Source: Clostridium algoriphilum
Lineage (GTDB): Bacteria; Bacillota; Clostridia; Clostridiales; Clostridiaceae
Assembly (NCBI RefSeq): GCF_020443705.1
Contig: NZ_JAIZZK010000012.1
Location: 1-64,000, forward strand
Length of the DNA: 64,000 bases
Direction of reading: 5' to 3'
Positions 34,997-44,975 of this stretch are shown here, piece after piece. Position 1 is the first letter of the stretch, and each line of letters starts with the position of its first letter. Both the position numbers and the translations under genes were made by a program. The notes under the pieces were generated by a model. That model had not been told where the DNA came from. It worked only from the letters and a program-made list of their open reading frames with translations, and ran no database searches.

Positions 34997-36184
34997 CTAA
35001 AAATTAGTTCCTGAAATTTCCTTTAATGTCTTCATAATAGTTTCATTTGCTAATTTATTTTTTTCACTCATTTTTTTCTGTATTTTGTCATATTGTGAAT
35101 CAATAACATTTAATAATTCAACAAATTTTGATTTCATTTCATCATAAGTTAAATGTCTAACGTCTATTATATAATCCCCTAAACCATATCTTTCTCCAAT
35201 AATGCCCCAATACTTAGAACTATATGATAATGCTATAGCTGGTGTTTCACACTGAATGGACGAAACCACTGGATGCATTCTGCTTGATATAGTAATTAAA
35301 GATTGTTGTATATAGTTTCTTACTTGATATGGGAACATCTCACCTGATTCAATAATGATTCTGTTTTTATATTTATTCTTAACTAAAGCAAAAAGTTCAT
35401 TTGCAATAATTCTATCGTCTACAGTTTCTGGCTTTATAACATGAGCAAGTATAACAACTTTTTTATCTGGATACTTCTCCATTATCTTATCAATCATAAA
35501 CAAATTAAAATCGATCCATTCCGGTCTTTTGCCTTCCTTTGAAAATCTATATATTAGCTCACTTGGGCAATATGTTATGAATTCTTTAGTTCGCTTTTTC
35601 TCTTCTTGTTTAGATAGGGTTAAAAGAGCTAAATCATCTGTAATTGCTATATTCTTTAATCCGAGCTCATCAAGGTATTTATATGTAATTGGATCCCTTG
35701 GATATATTTTATCTATTTTACTTAAAAGATATTTCATCACTGGTTTTCTAAAAGATTCATAAGGTCCCATAGTTTGTCCTAGCATTACAACTTTCAAACC
35801 TTCTCTTTTTAATATGTTAAATCTTATTCCATTAACTATAGGTCTTTTCCATCCATAATCCTCGGTAAAATCATCTCCACCAAGTACAACTACTAAATCT
35901 ATCTTTTTAATGAAATCCGAAATTATATTTTTCATTCTTAAATAACCACAGATATAGTCTTTTTTACTTGTTCCCTCTTTAAAAAGAGAATTCTGAAGCA
36001 CTGGATAAATTTCATTAATTTCTGTAGCTTCTCGTAACCTTGTTATATTCACTTCATCATCAGTTTCAACAAAATAATTATTTTTTTCACCTGTTATTTT
36101 ATTGAAGTAACTTACAAAGTTTTCTCCCATCATCATAGATCCGTAATTAAATGTGTTAGGACAGTTATATACATATATATTCAT
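34997..36184 (-). CDS. Polysaccharide pyruvyltransferase family protein (cluster A)
   Basis: 395 residues. MNIYVYNCPNTFNYGSMMMG, VVLGGDDFTEDYG, MLGQTMGPYES and the C-terminal ISSRMHPVVSSIQCETPAIA match the pyruvyltransferase family; in this subgroup SSRMHP takes the place of SSFHG. Expected to add a pyruvate ketal from PEP to a glycan sugar. Unlike the other two pyruvyltransferases in the window it has no F420-beta-like partner. Confidence 0.88.
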   Translation of the reverse strand: MNIYVYNCPNTFNYGSMMMGENFVSYFNKITGEKNNYFVETDDEVNITRLREATEINEIYPVLQNSLFKEGTSKKDYICGYLRMKNIISDFIKKIDLVVVLGGDDFTEDYGWKRPIVNGIRFNILKREGLKVVMLGQTMGPYESFRKPVMKYLLSKIDKIYPRDPITYKYLDELGLKNIAITDDLALLTLSKQEEKKRTKEFITYCPSELIYRFSKEGKRPEWIDFNLFMIDKIMEKYPDKKVVILAHVIKPETVDDRIIANELFALVKNKYKNRIIIESGEMFPYQVRNYIQQSLITISSRMHPVVSSIQCETPAIALSYSSKYWGIIGERYGLGDYIIDVRHLTYDEMKSKFVELLNVIDSQYDKIQKKMSEKNKLANETIMKTLKEISGTNF

Positions 36185-36249
36185 ATTTTAACCTCGCTTA
36201 ATTTATCTATTTTTTGTTAATATTTTTTTATCTTTATTCCTTTATTTCT

Positions 36250-37287
36250 TTATTTCTTTATTTTATTCTTCAATTTAAATATTCCACTATACAATTGTGG
36301 TGATGTTAAAAACATTTTAACCTTAAATAATATTTTAATGTTCTTTCCACTATATTTTTTCATGATAGAAATTACTTCTCTGTTTAATGTAGGATAATCT
36401 CTCTCAATATCATCATATAATTTTTTAAAACTATCTTTATTAAATGCACCGTTTTTATAAATACAATCTAAGCAACAGTCAAAATTATATATATAGTTGT
36501 CCACCATATGTTCATTCTTCATTTTTGCAGATATTATTTCTAATTCACTATCTCCTAATTTATCAATGTATTTGTACGTTCTTTGCATTGCAAACATTGC
36601 ATCGAACCGTTTTATATTATAACTGTTAGATATAGATGTTCCCCTCATCACATAACACGTAAGAGTTTTATCTATAAAAGCTACTGTTTTTGCTCTGGAT
36701 AATGATTTAATTGTAAATTCTTGATCTTCTCCATTAGCACAGCCTTCTTTATATCTTAAATTATAAAGGCTTAAGAATTCTTTTCTGTAAACTGCACTTC
36801 CTGTATATAACCACATATTCTTATAGTTAATCATATTATTTAATGCTTCTGTGCCAGTCATATTTTTTTGCTTTAACTTATAAACATCAGAATAGTTTTG
36901 TAAGACAGATCCATTCTCATCAACTATATTACATCCCCAAAACAGAACATCTTTTCCAACTTCATCAATGTTTTTGTATATGTGCTCTACTGTATCTTTA
37001 TCTACATAATCGTCTCCATCTAAAAACATTATGTATTTACCTTTTGCTGCTTCTATTCCTTCATTTCTAGCTGTGCTTACTCCACCATTTGCCTTTTGGA
37101 TTACTTTACAATAATCTAAGTTATTTTCTTCTATACATTCGGAAATTACTTTTAAAGTATTATCTGTGGAACCATCATCAACTATGATAATTTCGAACCC
37201 TTTTTTAGTTTGGGCAATAAGAGAATTTATTGTTTTTTTTATATATTTCTCTACATTGTATGCCGGGATAATAATACTTAATTTCAT
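36250..37287 (-). CDS. Family 2 glycosyltransferase
   Basis: 345 residues with a GT-A fold: LSIIIPAYNVEKYIKKTINS, IIIVDDGSTDN, NGGVSTARNEGIEAAKGKYI and the DxD-type FLDGDDYVD. ATG at 37287 follows GGAGGG by 9 bp; the in-frame TTG just upstream has no spacing from the site. It begins 5 bp after the stop of the next GT2 gene. A downstream part of about 220 residues carries acceptor specificity and cannot be assigned. Confidence 0.92.
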   Translation of the reverse strand: MKLSIIIPAYNVEKYIKKTINSLIAQTKKGFEIIIVDDGSTDNTLKVISECIEENNLDYCKVIQKANGGVSTARNEGIEAAKGKYIMFLDGDDYVDKDTVEHIYKNIDEVGKDVLFWGCNIVDENGSVLQNYSDVYKLKQKNMTGTEALNNMINYKNMWLYTGSAVYRKEFLSLYNLRYKEGCANGEDQEFTIKSLSRAKTVAFIDKTLTCYVMRGTSISNSYNIKRFDAMFAMQRTYKYIDKLGDSELEIISAKMKNEHMVDNYIYNFDCCLDCIYKNGAFNKDSFKKLYDDIERDYPTLNREVISIMKKYSGKNIKILFKVKMFLTSPQLYSGIFKLKNKIKK

Positions 37288-37292
37288 TTTAA

Positions 37293-38333
37293 TCAACCCT
37301 CCATGGATGGTTTGTTTTTTGCTTTAAGTAAAAGTTCCTTCATTGAAACTACAAAACATAAAGAACGCGTTTTCAAAAGCATATACTTTAACTTATCTCC
37401 ATTACTTAAATATTTATTAAGCAAAATCGACTTAAGACTTAACTGTTTTATCTTAATGGAAACTAAACTTTTGAATTTTTCTAATTCAATCTTATCCTTT
37501 GTTTTGAAATACCATTTATAAAATAACACATTAGCTAGAAATACATATTTCAAGCTAAAGTTTTGAAAAACTTCTTCATATTTATAATATAATTTACTTT
37601 CTTCTAAACTACTTTTTATATCATCTATCGTTTTTATTATATCAAAGCCTGCTTTAAATGACGGTACTTTTGTAATAGCTCCACCACGTTGAACATAAAA
37701 ATAAAGTGGTTTATCTATAAATCCTACTTTAACTGCTTTAGATAATAATTCAAATGTTGGCTTGATATCTTCATAAAGCCGACCCTCGGGATAGGTAATT
37801 TCATATTTATCAAATAATTCTTTCTTATATAACTTATTCCAGGCATAAGACGGAATGTTGTTTAATAAGTATTCACCAATAACTTCATGTTTATCATAAG
37901 TATGATCATACTTCAATGTGTTCTTCTCAATTCCAAGAACCTTTCCACTTAAATCCACCTTTGTTAGATCACACGATACAATGTCCAGGTTGTTCGCCTC
38001 TGCGCTATTATACAATTGCTGGAGCATTGTTTCATCTATATAATCGTCGCTATCAATAAAAGCAACATATTTACCGCTGGCAACTTTAAGTCCTCTATTT
38101 CTTGCTGAACTAAGCCCACCATTTTTCTTATTTATAATGTGAATATTTGAATGCTCATCTTCAAAACTTCCTACTATTTTCATGCTTTGATCAGTTGAAC
38201 CATCATTAACAATGATAATTTCAATATCCTTAAGTGTCTGACTCAATACACTCCTTAAACATTTTTCAATATAATCTTCTACATTATAAACAGGTATTAT
38301 TAAGCTAACCTTAATCGACTGCATTATCTTCAT
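37293..38333 (-). CDS. Family 2 glycosyltransferase
   Basis: 346 residues. SLIIPVYNVEDYIEKCLRSV, IIIVNDGSTDQS, NGGLSSARNRGLKVASGKYV and FIDSDDYID give a typical GT-A inverting transferase. It overlaps the end of the Wzy gene by 23 bp; the ATG has GGAGGT 4-5 bp upstream. With the GT2 at 36250 and the GT4 genes at 39749 and 40850 it builds the cluster A repeat unit. Confidence 0.92.
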   Translation of the reverse strand: MKIMQSIKVSLIIPVYNVEDYIEKCLRSVLSQTLKDIEIIIVNDGSTDQSMKIVGSFEDEHSNIHIINKKNGGLSSARNRGLKVASGKYVAFIDSDDYIDETMLQQLYNSAEANNLDIVSCDLTKVDLSGKVLGIEKNTLKYDHTYDKHEVIGEYLLNNIPSYAWNKLYKKELFDKYEITYPEGRLYEDIKPTFELLSKAVKVGFIDKPLYFYVQRGGAITKVPSFKAGFDIIKTIDDIKSSLEESKLYYKYEEVFQNFSLKYVFLANVLFYKWYFKTKDKIELEKFKSLVSIKIKQLSLKSILLNKYLSNGDKLKYMLLKTRSLCFVVSMKELLLKAKNKPSMEG

Positions 38334-39654
38334 TTGGACCTCCGTTACTCTTTTCGCAAATAACCTTTTTCATATTCATTTCTTCTAGTTGGCTTTGCTC
38401 TTTTAACTCTTTTCGTTCTTTTCGCCTTCTGTAAGCTCTATAATCAATAATAAATAAATATAGTGGGAATGTGTAATATGCATAACTATCAAATTGTACA
38501 TACAAATATATAATAATTAACAAATCAAATATATTTTCTTTGTTTTTGATTGTCTTAAAAAATATAAGAAACATAATAATTGAAAACCATACTACTCCCA
38601 TTTCACTTATTATTCTTATAGGCATACAGAATAATTGATTTGTTTTTTGATCCGCGAGTCCTGCAACTTCATCAATATAACTATTTTTAAATTCCGCTAA
38701 TGCATCATCATAACCATATTGCAGAAAGTAATATGAATTTCCAAGTCCTGCTCCAAATAATGCTTTGTATGGTTCATTGAGGTATCCATGTATAGAACTA
38801 TTTATTCTAAAATATCTTGCTGACAATGATGGATCACTATATATCATTTCTTCGTATGAATCTCCATTTAACATTTTGGTAACCCTTGTATTTCCCTTTA
38901 TTTGAAATAACAAAGCACCAGACATTATTACAATCAACGTACAAATCATAATTTTCTTTGAGAGTTTTACCTTTCTTCCTACTAAAAATTTCATAACTAC
39001 TAGTGAAAAAACAATTATAAAATCAACTAAGAATCTAGCACTATCCCCTGAAATTATTGTTAGTGCGCAAAATAAGCAAACTAACTGGAGTAATTTCTTT
39101 TTATATAATTTATCTTTGATTGATACATAAAGCAAGTACATTACACCCGCTACATGTATAGAAATAAAGGATGGTTCAGTAAAAGTAAAAGCGAGCCTCG
39201 GATAATATCTTCTTTCTACTAGTTGAAATGCACTTAATATAAATCCTACGTTGCCTTTTATTGCTACGAATTTAACTACTCCATAAAAAAAGGAGATCGT
39301 ATATGCAAAAATCAATATTTTCAAGTCTTTCTTCATGTCATTTTTATAAATTATATATCTTATATATAATGATAAATATAAGAAAATACCAAATGATAAT
39401 GTGGTTATTGTATCAAAAGTATTTGCTATATCGGGTTCATAAAATAAATATAACCCCGTTGAATAAATTACCATCACTATAATCAAAAAAGCATAGTTTT
39501 TAGTCGCCCTAATGCTTTGTTTTAATTCCTTAAAATTGCTAATGGCGTATAATGCAAATAATATAGGTGAAATAGTTGCCCATCCTGCTGATGGTGCAAA
39601 TTTCAAGTTATCAAAAGGAATAAAAAGAACTGCTAATCTAAATAAAATTTCCAT
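38311..39654 (-). CDS. wzy: O-antigen/EPS polymerase-like membrane protein (Wzy)
   Basis: About 447 residues and 10-12 spans. It has a large outside loop in the second half (about 275-345, with YSDPSLSARYFRINSSIHGY) typical of Wzy/ligase proteins, and a charged cytoplasmic C-terminus (RAYRRRKERKELKEQ). ATG at 39654 has AAGGAGAG about 7 bp upstream, better than the upstream in-frame starts. Expected polymerase of the cluster A repeat. Call based on topology and place. Confidence 0.82.
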   Translation of the reverse strand: MEILFRLAVLFIPFDNLKFAPSAGWATISPILFALYAISNFKELKQSIRATKNYAFLIIVMVIYSTGLYLFYEPDIANTFDTITTLSFGIFLYLSLYIRYIIYKNDMKKDLKILIFAYTISFFYGVVKFVAIKGNVGFILSAFQLVERRYYPRLAFTFTEPSFISIHVAGVMYLLYVSIKDKLYKKKLLQLVCLFCALTIISGDSARFLVDFIIVFSLVVMKFLVGRKVKLSKKIMICTLIVIMSGALLFQIKGNTRVTKMLNGDSYEEMIYSDPSLSARYFRINSSIHGYLNEPYKALFGAGLGNSYYFLQYGYDDALAEFKNSYIDEVAGLADQKTNQLFCMPIRIISEMGVVWFSIIMFLIFFKTIKNKENIFDLLIIIYLYVQFDSYAYYTFPLYLFIIDYRAYRRRKERKELKEQSQLEEMNMKKVICEKSNGGPNEDNAVD

Positions 39655-39748
39655 TAATCTCTCTCCTTTCATACACCAATATGTATTATTAAAAATTTGA
39701 AATCTACTTGGCATGATACTACTAAAAGAGTTCTAATAGATTCTTAAA

Positions 39749-40849
39749 TCAACTTTCACACTCTAGCACTTCAGTAAATACCTTATCCATCTTGTTTATA
39801 TACTTTGCCTCAGTAAACATATTTAGTACTTTTTTCCTGTTGTTTATTATTAACTTCTTTTGTAGATCACGGCTTCTTTCAATCCCTAATAATCTTTTAA
39901 ATATTTCCTTGTGTTCCTTATAATCTACGAAATAACCATTCTCGTTTTCTTCTATTAAATCTGGTATTCCAGCATAATTCGTTGTTATAACAGACATTCC
40001 ATTTGCCATACCCTCTATAATTGATATAGGCTGGCCTTCTTTAGGATATCTTGTTAAAAGCATAAATACATCACCATGCTGAAGCATATTTAGTTTTTCA
40101 TTTCCCTGAACTATACCTCTATAATCAACAATATCTTGTAATTTATTTTCATTTATAAAGTCATTAAACTCATTTTTATCTTCATAGTTGTAAAACTTGC
40201 CTGCAAATATAAAATTGAACTTTTTCACATTGTTATCTTTACATATTTTAGCAATTTCTAATATATCTTTATACCCTTTGCTTTCAATAAAATTACTAAG
40301 ATACACTATATTTAACCGTTTTTTGGTTTCTAACTCTTTAATCTTTAGATTAAATTTTTCTTCACTAATTAGGTATTGTTCATCAACACAGTTTTCTACA
40401 ACATGTATCTTCTCTTCTGCTACAATATCTTTAAATATATATTTAAGGGACTTACCGAGCACTATGGCTCCATTAAGTTTTTTAAAGAGTTTCAAATTAA
40501 TGTTTTTTATAATGTTTTTACAATCACTGTCTATCATAGTCCTGTAATAACCACCATGAAGGTGAACCATTATCTTTTTCTTTTTCATAAGTAAAAGCTT
40601 AATTACTATTAAGTCTCTTAAATTTCCACCAGTAGTCTGTGCAATTGTTAGATAATATAAGTCAGCGTTATTTTTAATTATCTTAAAAATATTTGAAATT
40701 ATCTTCTTGTTATTTGTAATATCAACTGAGCTAAATTCATATTTATCTTTAAGCTTTGAATTATATAAGGTATCAATTGCCTTAGATAATCCATGTATTG
40801 GAGGTGGGAATTGAGCTATAAAACATATCTTCTTTTTAATGACAATCAC
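39749..40849 (-). CDS. Family 4 glycosyltransferase
   Basis: 366 residues with a GT-B fold: KKKICFIAQFPPPIHGLSKA, MVHLHGGYYRTMID, VYLSNFIESKGYKDILEIAK, and the donor motif TRYPKEGQPISIIEGMANGM with the EX7E glutamates. The start is GTG directly after the stop of the preceding GT4 gene. Likely a retaining sugar transferase in the cytoplasm. Donor unknown. Confidence 0.9.
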   Translation of the reverse strand: MIVIKKKICFIAQFPPPIHGLSKAIDTLYNSKLKDKYEFSSVDITNNKKIISNIFKIIKNNADLYYLTIAQTTGGNLRDLIVIKLLLMKKKKIMVHLHGGYYRTMIDSDCKNIIKNINLKLFKKLNGAIVLGKSLKYIFKDIVAEEKIHVVENCVDEQYLISEEKFNLKIKELETKKRLNIVYLSNFIESKGYKDILEIAKICKDNNVKKFNFIFAGKFYNYEDKNEFNDFINENKLQDIVDYRGIVQGNEKLNMLQHGDVFMLLTRYPKEGQPISIIEGMANGMSVITTNYAGIPDLIEENENGYFVDYKEHKEIFKRLLGIERSRDLQKKLIINNRKKVLNMFTEAKYINKMDKVFTEVLECES

Positions 40850-42091
40850 CTACCCTCTATTAATTAACATCTCTGCATATTTATCTATTGCACTATTCTT
40901 TTTAAGTTTGTCCTCAATAGTCTTTCTGCCATGTGCACCTAACTTTTTAAAACTTACCTGATGATCAATGATTTCACTTATTAATGATTTTATTTTTTTA
41001 TAATCACCTGGACATACACATTTCCCGCAATTAGAATTTTCGATTAAGAGTCTAGCTTCTGATCCTTCTTCTAATACACCTAAAACCGATTTTCCTGATG
41101 CCATTACTCCATAAATTTTACTAGGAACCGAAATCCCCTTTATTCCTTTAGCATTAGTAACTATATGTGCATCTGCAGCGTTCAGTGAGTAAATTAAATC
41201 TTCCTTATCTTGATAAGGTATAAATTTAACATTGTCCATACCATTTTCCTCAACATAATCAACTAAAGTCTGCTTCATAGTACCATCACCCACAAAGGCA
41301 AAAACAACATCCTCTTTATGTTTAAACTCACCAATAACTTTAATGATGTTTTCTAAATCATAATAAAGCCCTATATTGCCTGAACACATAAATACAAATT
41401 TATCTTGTAACCCATGTTTCTCTTTAAAGGATACAACCTTAGCATTTTCTGCCTTGAGTGGATATATCTGTTTTTCATCTATCCAGTTGTTTATAACAAC
41501 ATTAGTAGGAATAGCTTTCCCTTTGAATCTATTTTTTAAAGTTTGTTGCATATCTCTTCCTACTACCACAACAGTGTCAGATACCCTGCAACTATATTTA
41601 TCTAAAGCTCTTGCGAAATTCAATATAAATTTATTTTTCGAATAACCTACAGCTTCAGTTTGTTCTGGATTAAAATCTTGAATATTATATATATATCTGG
41701 CCCTTTTTATCTTCTTACCTATGACTCCAAGTAATCCACCTAAAACTGGTGGTTGAGATATACTAAAAACCAAATCTTGTTTTCCTGCTTTAAAAGTAGC
41801 ATAAATTGCATTGAAAAAATACCCTAAAATATTTTTCACTCTGCTAATTTTATTACTCTTCTGAAATTCGGGTACTCTTACACGTATTAGATCCATATTT
41901 TTATAAGTTTCTTTATATATTCTCTTCGTCTTATACTTTTCCTCTACCGTGCCATCGTAACTAGGCACAACGCATATTACCGTTATATGCATATCTTCAC
42001 TGAGACCTTCACATAATTCTGTTAATATTTGTCCAGTCGATGCTACATCCGGATAAAAATAATGAGCATAAACTAATAGTTTTTTCTTCAT
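40850..42091 (-). CDS. Family 4 glycosyltransferase (WbuB/WcaI-like)
   Basis: 413 residues. LLVYAHYFYPDVASTGQILT, SQPPVLGGLLGVIGKK, IQDFNPEQTEA, FMCSGNIGLYYDLENIIKVI and SVPSKIYGVMASGKSVLGV match the WbuB/WcaI group, which often includes fucosyltransferases. Next to manC-gmd-fcl, a GDP-fucose donor is plausible but inferred. An AAGGAG site lies before the ATG. Confidence 0.9.
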   Translation of the reverse strand: MKKKLLVYAHYFYPDVASTGQILTELCEGLSEDMHITVICVVPSYDGTVEEKYKTKRIYKETYKNMDLIRVRVPEFQKSNKISRVKNILGYFFNAIYATFKAGKQDLVFSISQPPVLGGLLGVIGKKIKRARYIYNIQDFNPEQTEAVGYSKNKFILNFARALDKYSCRVSDTVVVVGRDMQQTLKNRFKGKAIPTNVVINNWIDEKQIYPLKAENAKVVSFKEKHGLQDKFVFMCSGNIGLYYDLENIIKVIGEFKHKEDVVFAFVGDGTMKQTLVDYVEENGMDNVKFIPYQDKEDLIYSLNAADAHIVTNAKGIKGISVPSKIYGVMASGKSVLGVLEEGSEARLLIENSNCGKCVCPGDYKKIKSLISEIIDHQVSFKKLGAHGRKTIEDKLKKNSAIDKYAEMLINRG

Positions 42092-42143
42092 AAATTACTC
42101 CTTTTTAAAGCTTGTTTTTTAAAAGCCTTTTCTTTCATATGGT

Positions 42144-42713
42144 CTATTTCGTGATATTTAATTCTTTAATTACTCTAGCAGGGTTACCTGCAATAACAAC
42201 GTTCGCTGGAAATTTACCACTTACAACACTACCAGCTCCAACTACAGAGTTGTCACCTATTTCAGTTCCTTTGAGTATTATTGAATTACATCCTACAAAA
42301 ACATTCTGGCCTATCTTAATAGGTCTTTTTCGAACCATTTTCATATCATTCATTTTTCTAGCTTCAGCTTCAATAGGATGGAAATCATGATCTAATATCT
42401 TTACATTTCCTCCAATATTAGTATAATCTCCTATTTCTATAAGCGCCTTAGAATAAATTGTTGCACCTGAAATCCCAACATTGTTACCAATATGTATTTT
42501 TCCCTCTTCCCGGGCTACAATTATTGTTCTCTGATATAACCCGACTAAATTAGATAGAAAATCACTTTTTATAGTACAATTATTGCCTATGCTAAGCTCT
42601 GCATTTTTCTGCTTGAAAATAACAGGCAATCCAATCATATTTAAATCTTTTCCGTATTGCACTTTATTTAATTTCATAAATACTTTAAAGTAATTACTTT
42701 TAAATTTAAGCAT
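42144..42713 (-). CDS. Hexapeptide-repeat acetyltransferase
   Basis: 189 residues. Left-handed beta-helix turns (LSIGNNCTIKSD, HIGNNVGISGATIYSKALIE, IGDYTNIGGNVKILDHDFHP, GQNVFVGCNSIILKGTEIGD) and the ending VIAGNPARVIKEL indicate a NodL/WcaF-like O-acetyltransferase. The catalytic His is in LDHDFHP. A TAAGGAG site lies about 6 bp before the ATG. It follows fcl and may modify the fucose residue (inferred). Confidence 0.88.
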   Translation of the reverse strand: MLKFKSNYFKVFMKLNKVQYGKDLNMIGLPVIFKQKNAELSIGNNCTIKSDFLSNLVGLYQRTIIVAREEGKIHIGNNVGISGATIYSKALIEIGDYTNIGGNVKILDHDFHPIEAEARKMNDMKMVRKRPIKIGQNVFVGCNSIILKGTEIGDNSVVGAGSVVSGKFPANVVIAGNPARVIKELNITK

Positions 42714-42745
42714 TTTATCTCCTTAAGCATCTTAATGCTATCTAC

Positions 42746-43675
42746 TTATTTATAGTTTTCTTCAAACCAAGCATAAGCCTTTTCTATTCCTTCTTCTAGA
42801 TCAACCTTATACGACCATCCTAAGCCATAAAGCTTACTAACATCTAATAGCTTTCTCATAGTCCCATCTGGCTTCTCAGTGTTGAATCTTAACTCACCAG
42901 TGAATCCAACAACCTTTTTAATCATCTCTGCCATTTCGCCTATGGTAAGCTCTTTTCCTGTTCCCACATTAACATGTTCTTCTCCCTCATAATTTTCAAG
43001 AAGAAACACGCAAGCATCGGCCATATCATCTACATATAAAAATTCTCTTAGTGGTTTACCTGTTCCCCAAACTTCAACTGAAGCTTCATTATTAACCTTA
43101 GCCTCATGAAATTTTCTAATAAGTGCAGGCATAACATGAGAATTATTTAAGTCAAAATTATCATTAGGTCCATAAAGATTTGTTGGCATACAACTTATAA
43201 AATTATCACCATATTGTTTTTTGAAAAACTGACACATCTTAAGTCCCGCAATTTTAGCTAATGCATAACCCTCATTTGTTGGTTCAAGATATCCTGATAG
43301 TAAATATTCCTCTTTGATTGGTTGAGGACAGTTTTTTGGATATATGCATGAACTCCCTAGGAACAAAAGCTTCGTAACTTTATAATCATGTGCTGCCTTT
43401 ATAATGTTATTTTGCATTTGCATATTCTCATATATAAAGTCAGCTGGATATATACTGTTAGCTCCAATTCCACCAACTTTAGCTGCAGCTAAAACAACAT
43501 ATTCTGGTTTCTCTTCTTCAAAAAAACTTATAACAGCTTGTTGACTCATTAAATCTAATTCACTATGAGTTCTTCCTATTATGTTTGTATATCCTTTTTC
43601 TTTTAGATTACGAACTATAGCGGAGCCTACAAGCCCCCTATGTCCAGCTACATAAATCTTACTATTCTTATTCAT
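42746..43675 (-). CDS. fcl: GDP-L-fucose synthase
   Basis: 309 residues, bifunctional 3,5-epimerase/4-reductase that makes GDP-L-fucose from the Gmd product with [22 protein letters not shown] (8-24), [31 protein letters not shown], the catalytic [12 protein letters not shown] (YxxxK) and [10 protein letters not shown] are diagnostic. An AAGGAAG site lies before the ATG. It follows gmd, from which a 120-bp gap with a strong hairpin separates it. Confidence 0.96.
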   Translation of the reverse strand: MNKNSKIYVAGHRGLVGSAIVRNLKEKGYTNIIGRTHSELDLMSQQAVISFFEEEKPEYVVLAAAKVGGIGANSIYPADFIYENMQMQNNIIKAAHDYKVTKLLFLGSSCIYPKNCPQPIKEEYLLSGYLEPTNEGYALAKIAGLKMCQFFKKQYGDNFISCMPTNLYGPNDNFDLNNSHVMPALIRKFHEAKVNNEASVEVWGTGKPLREFLYVDDMADACVFLLENYEGEEHVNVGTGKELTIGEMAEMIKKVVGFTGELRFNTEKPDGTMRKLLDVSKLYGLGWSYKVDLEEGIEKAYAWFEENYK

Positions 43676-43697
43676 AACAACACTTCCTTAATTAGTT

Positions 43698-43734
43698 GTA
43701 GCAGTTGCTGCTACCTAGTTGTAGCAACTGCTAC
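43698..43734. repeat. Inverted repeat between gmd and fcl
   Basis: GTAGCAGTTGCT and AGCAACTGCTAC, a perfect 12-bp stem with a 13-nt loop. It is followed by CTTTTT on the plus strand but has no T-run on the minus strand, so it is not a clear terminator of the operon. It could be an RNA processing or stability element. Confidence 0.6.
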
Positions 43735-43795
43735 CTTTTTCTAACGACTTTGTACATTTGTTATATATTTTCTACTCTACTTGTAGTTACTTTCT

Positions 43796-44878
43796 CTATT
43801 TAGTTATAGCTGCTTGTGCCTTAGCTATAAATTCTTCTGTTCCTATTCCAGCTATTTCTTTCATATCAGAATCTACCATCATCTTAACTAGCTCCCTAAA
43901 GCTAACTTTTCTTTCCCATCCAAGTTCTTTTTCAGCCTTTGTCGAGTCTCCCCAAAGTAGTTCAACCTCTGCTGGTCTAAAGTATTTAGGATTTATATCC
44001 ACTAGCAGTTGTCTTGTTGCTTTGTTGTATCCTTTTTCCTCTACTCCTGTGCCAATCCATTCTATATCTATTCCAATTTCTTTAAATGATAATTCTACAA
44101 ATTCTCTAACTGTATGAGTCTCATTTGTTGCTATAACGCAGTCACGAGGTTCATCTTGTTGAAGTAATAACCACATAGCTTCTACATAGTCTCCGGCAAA
44201 ACCCCAATCTCTTTTTGCATCCATATTACCAAGAGATAATTTTTCTTGTTTTCCTGACATAATGCTTGCAATTGCTCTTGTTATTTTTCTTGTAACAAAT
44301 GTCTCGCCACGTCTTGGTGATTCGTGGTTAAATAATATTCCATTACATGCAAATAAATCATATGATTCTCTGTAGTTTACAGTTATCCAATATGAGTATA
44401 ACTTTGCTACTCCATAAGGACTCTTTGGGTAAAAAGATGTTTTTTCGCTTTGTGGTGCAGTACCTGGTAATCCTCCAAAAAGCTCTGAAGTTGATGCTTG
44501 ATAGAACTTGCATTTCAAACCACTTTCTCGTATAGCATCTAATAATCTAAGTGTACCTATTCCGTCTGTTTCTGCTGTATACTCAGGCACTTCAAAAGAA
44601 ACCTGTACATGACTTTGAGCTCCTAAGTTGTATATTTCGTCTGGTTTAACTCGCTCGATAATTCTATTTAGATTACTTGAATCCGTTAAATCTCCGTGAT
44701 GAAGAAATAATGAAACATTTCCTATTTTAGGATCTTCAAATAAATGATCTATCCTCTTTGTATTAAAAGAACTTGCACGTCGTATTATTCCGTGTACCTC
44801 ATAACCTTTTTCTAATAATAATTCTGTTAAATAAGACCCATCTTGACCTGTAATGCCTGTTATTAATGCTTTTTTCAT
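43796..44878 (-). CDS. gmd: GDP-mannose 4,6-dehydratase
   Basis: 360 residues. It converts GDP-mannose to GDP-4-keto-6-deoxymannose. [20 protein letters not shown] (7-26), [42 protein letters not shown] (YxxxK) and [16 protein letters not shown] are all present. A GAAGGGAG site precedes the ATG. It lies between manC and fcl and completes the GDP-fucose route. Confidence 0.97.
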   Translation of the reverse strand: MKKALITGITGQDGSYLTELLLEKGYEVHGIIRRASSFNTKRIDHLFEDPKIGNVSLFLHHGDLTDSSNLNRIIERVKPDEIYNLGAQSHVQVSFEVPEYTAETDGIGTLRLLDAIRESGLKCKFYQASTSELFGGLPGTAPQSEKTSFYPKSPYGVAKLYSYWITVNYRESYDLFACNGILFNHESPRRGETFVTRKITRAIASIMSGKQEKLSLGNMDAKRDWGFAGDYVEAMWLLLQQDEPRDCVIATNETHTVREFVELSFKEIGIDIEWIGTGVEEKGYNKATRQLLVDINPKYFRPAEVELLWGDSTKAEKELGWERKVSFRELVKMMVDSDMKEIAGIGTEEFIAKAQAAITK

Positions 44879-44975
44879 TTACAAAACTCCCTTCAATACT
44901 AAATAATTTTTTTATATATTTTCAATTTAATTTTTTTATTTTTGTTAATTTTAGTGTTAACTAATTTCATTTTAA

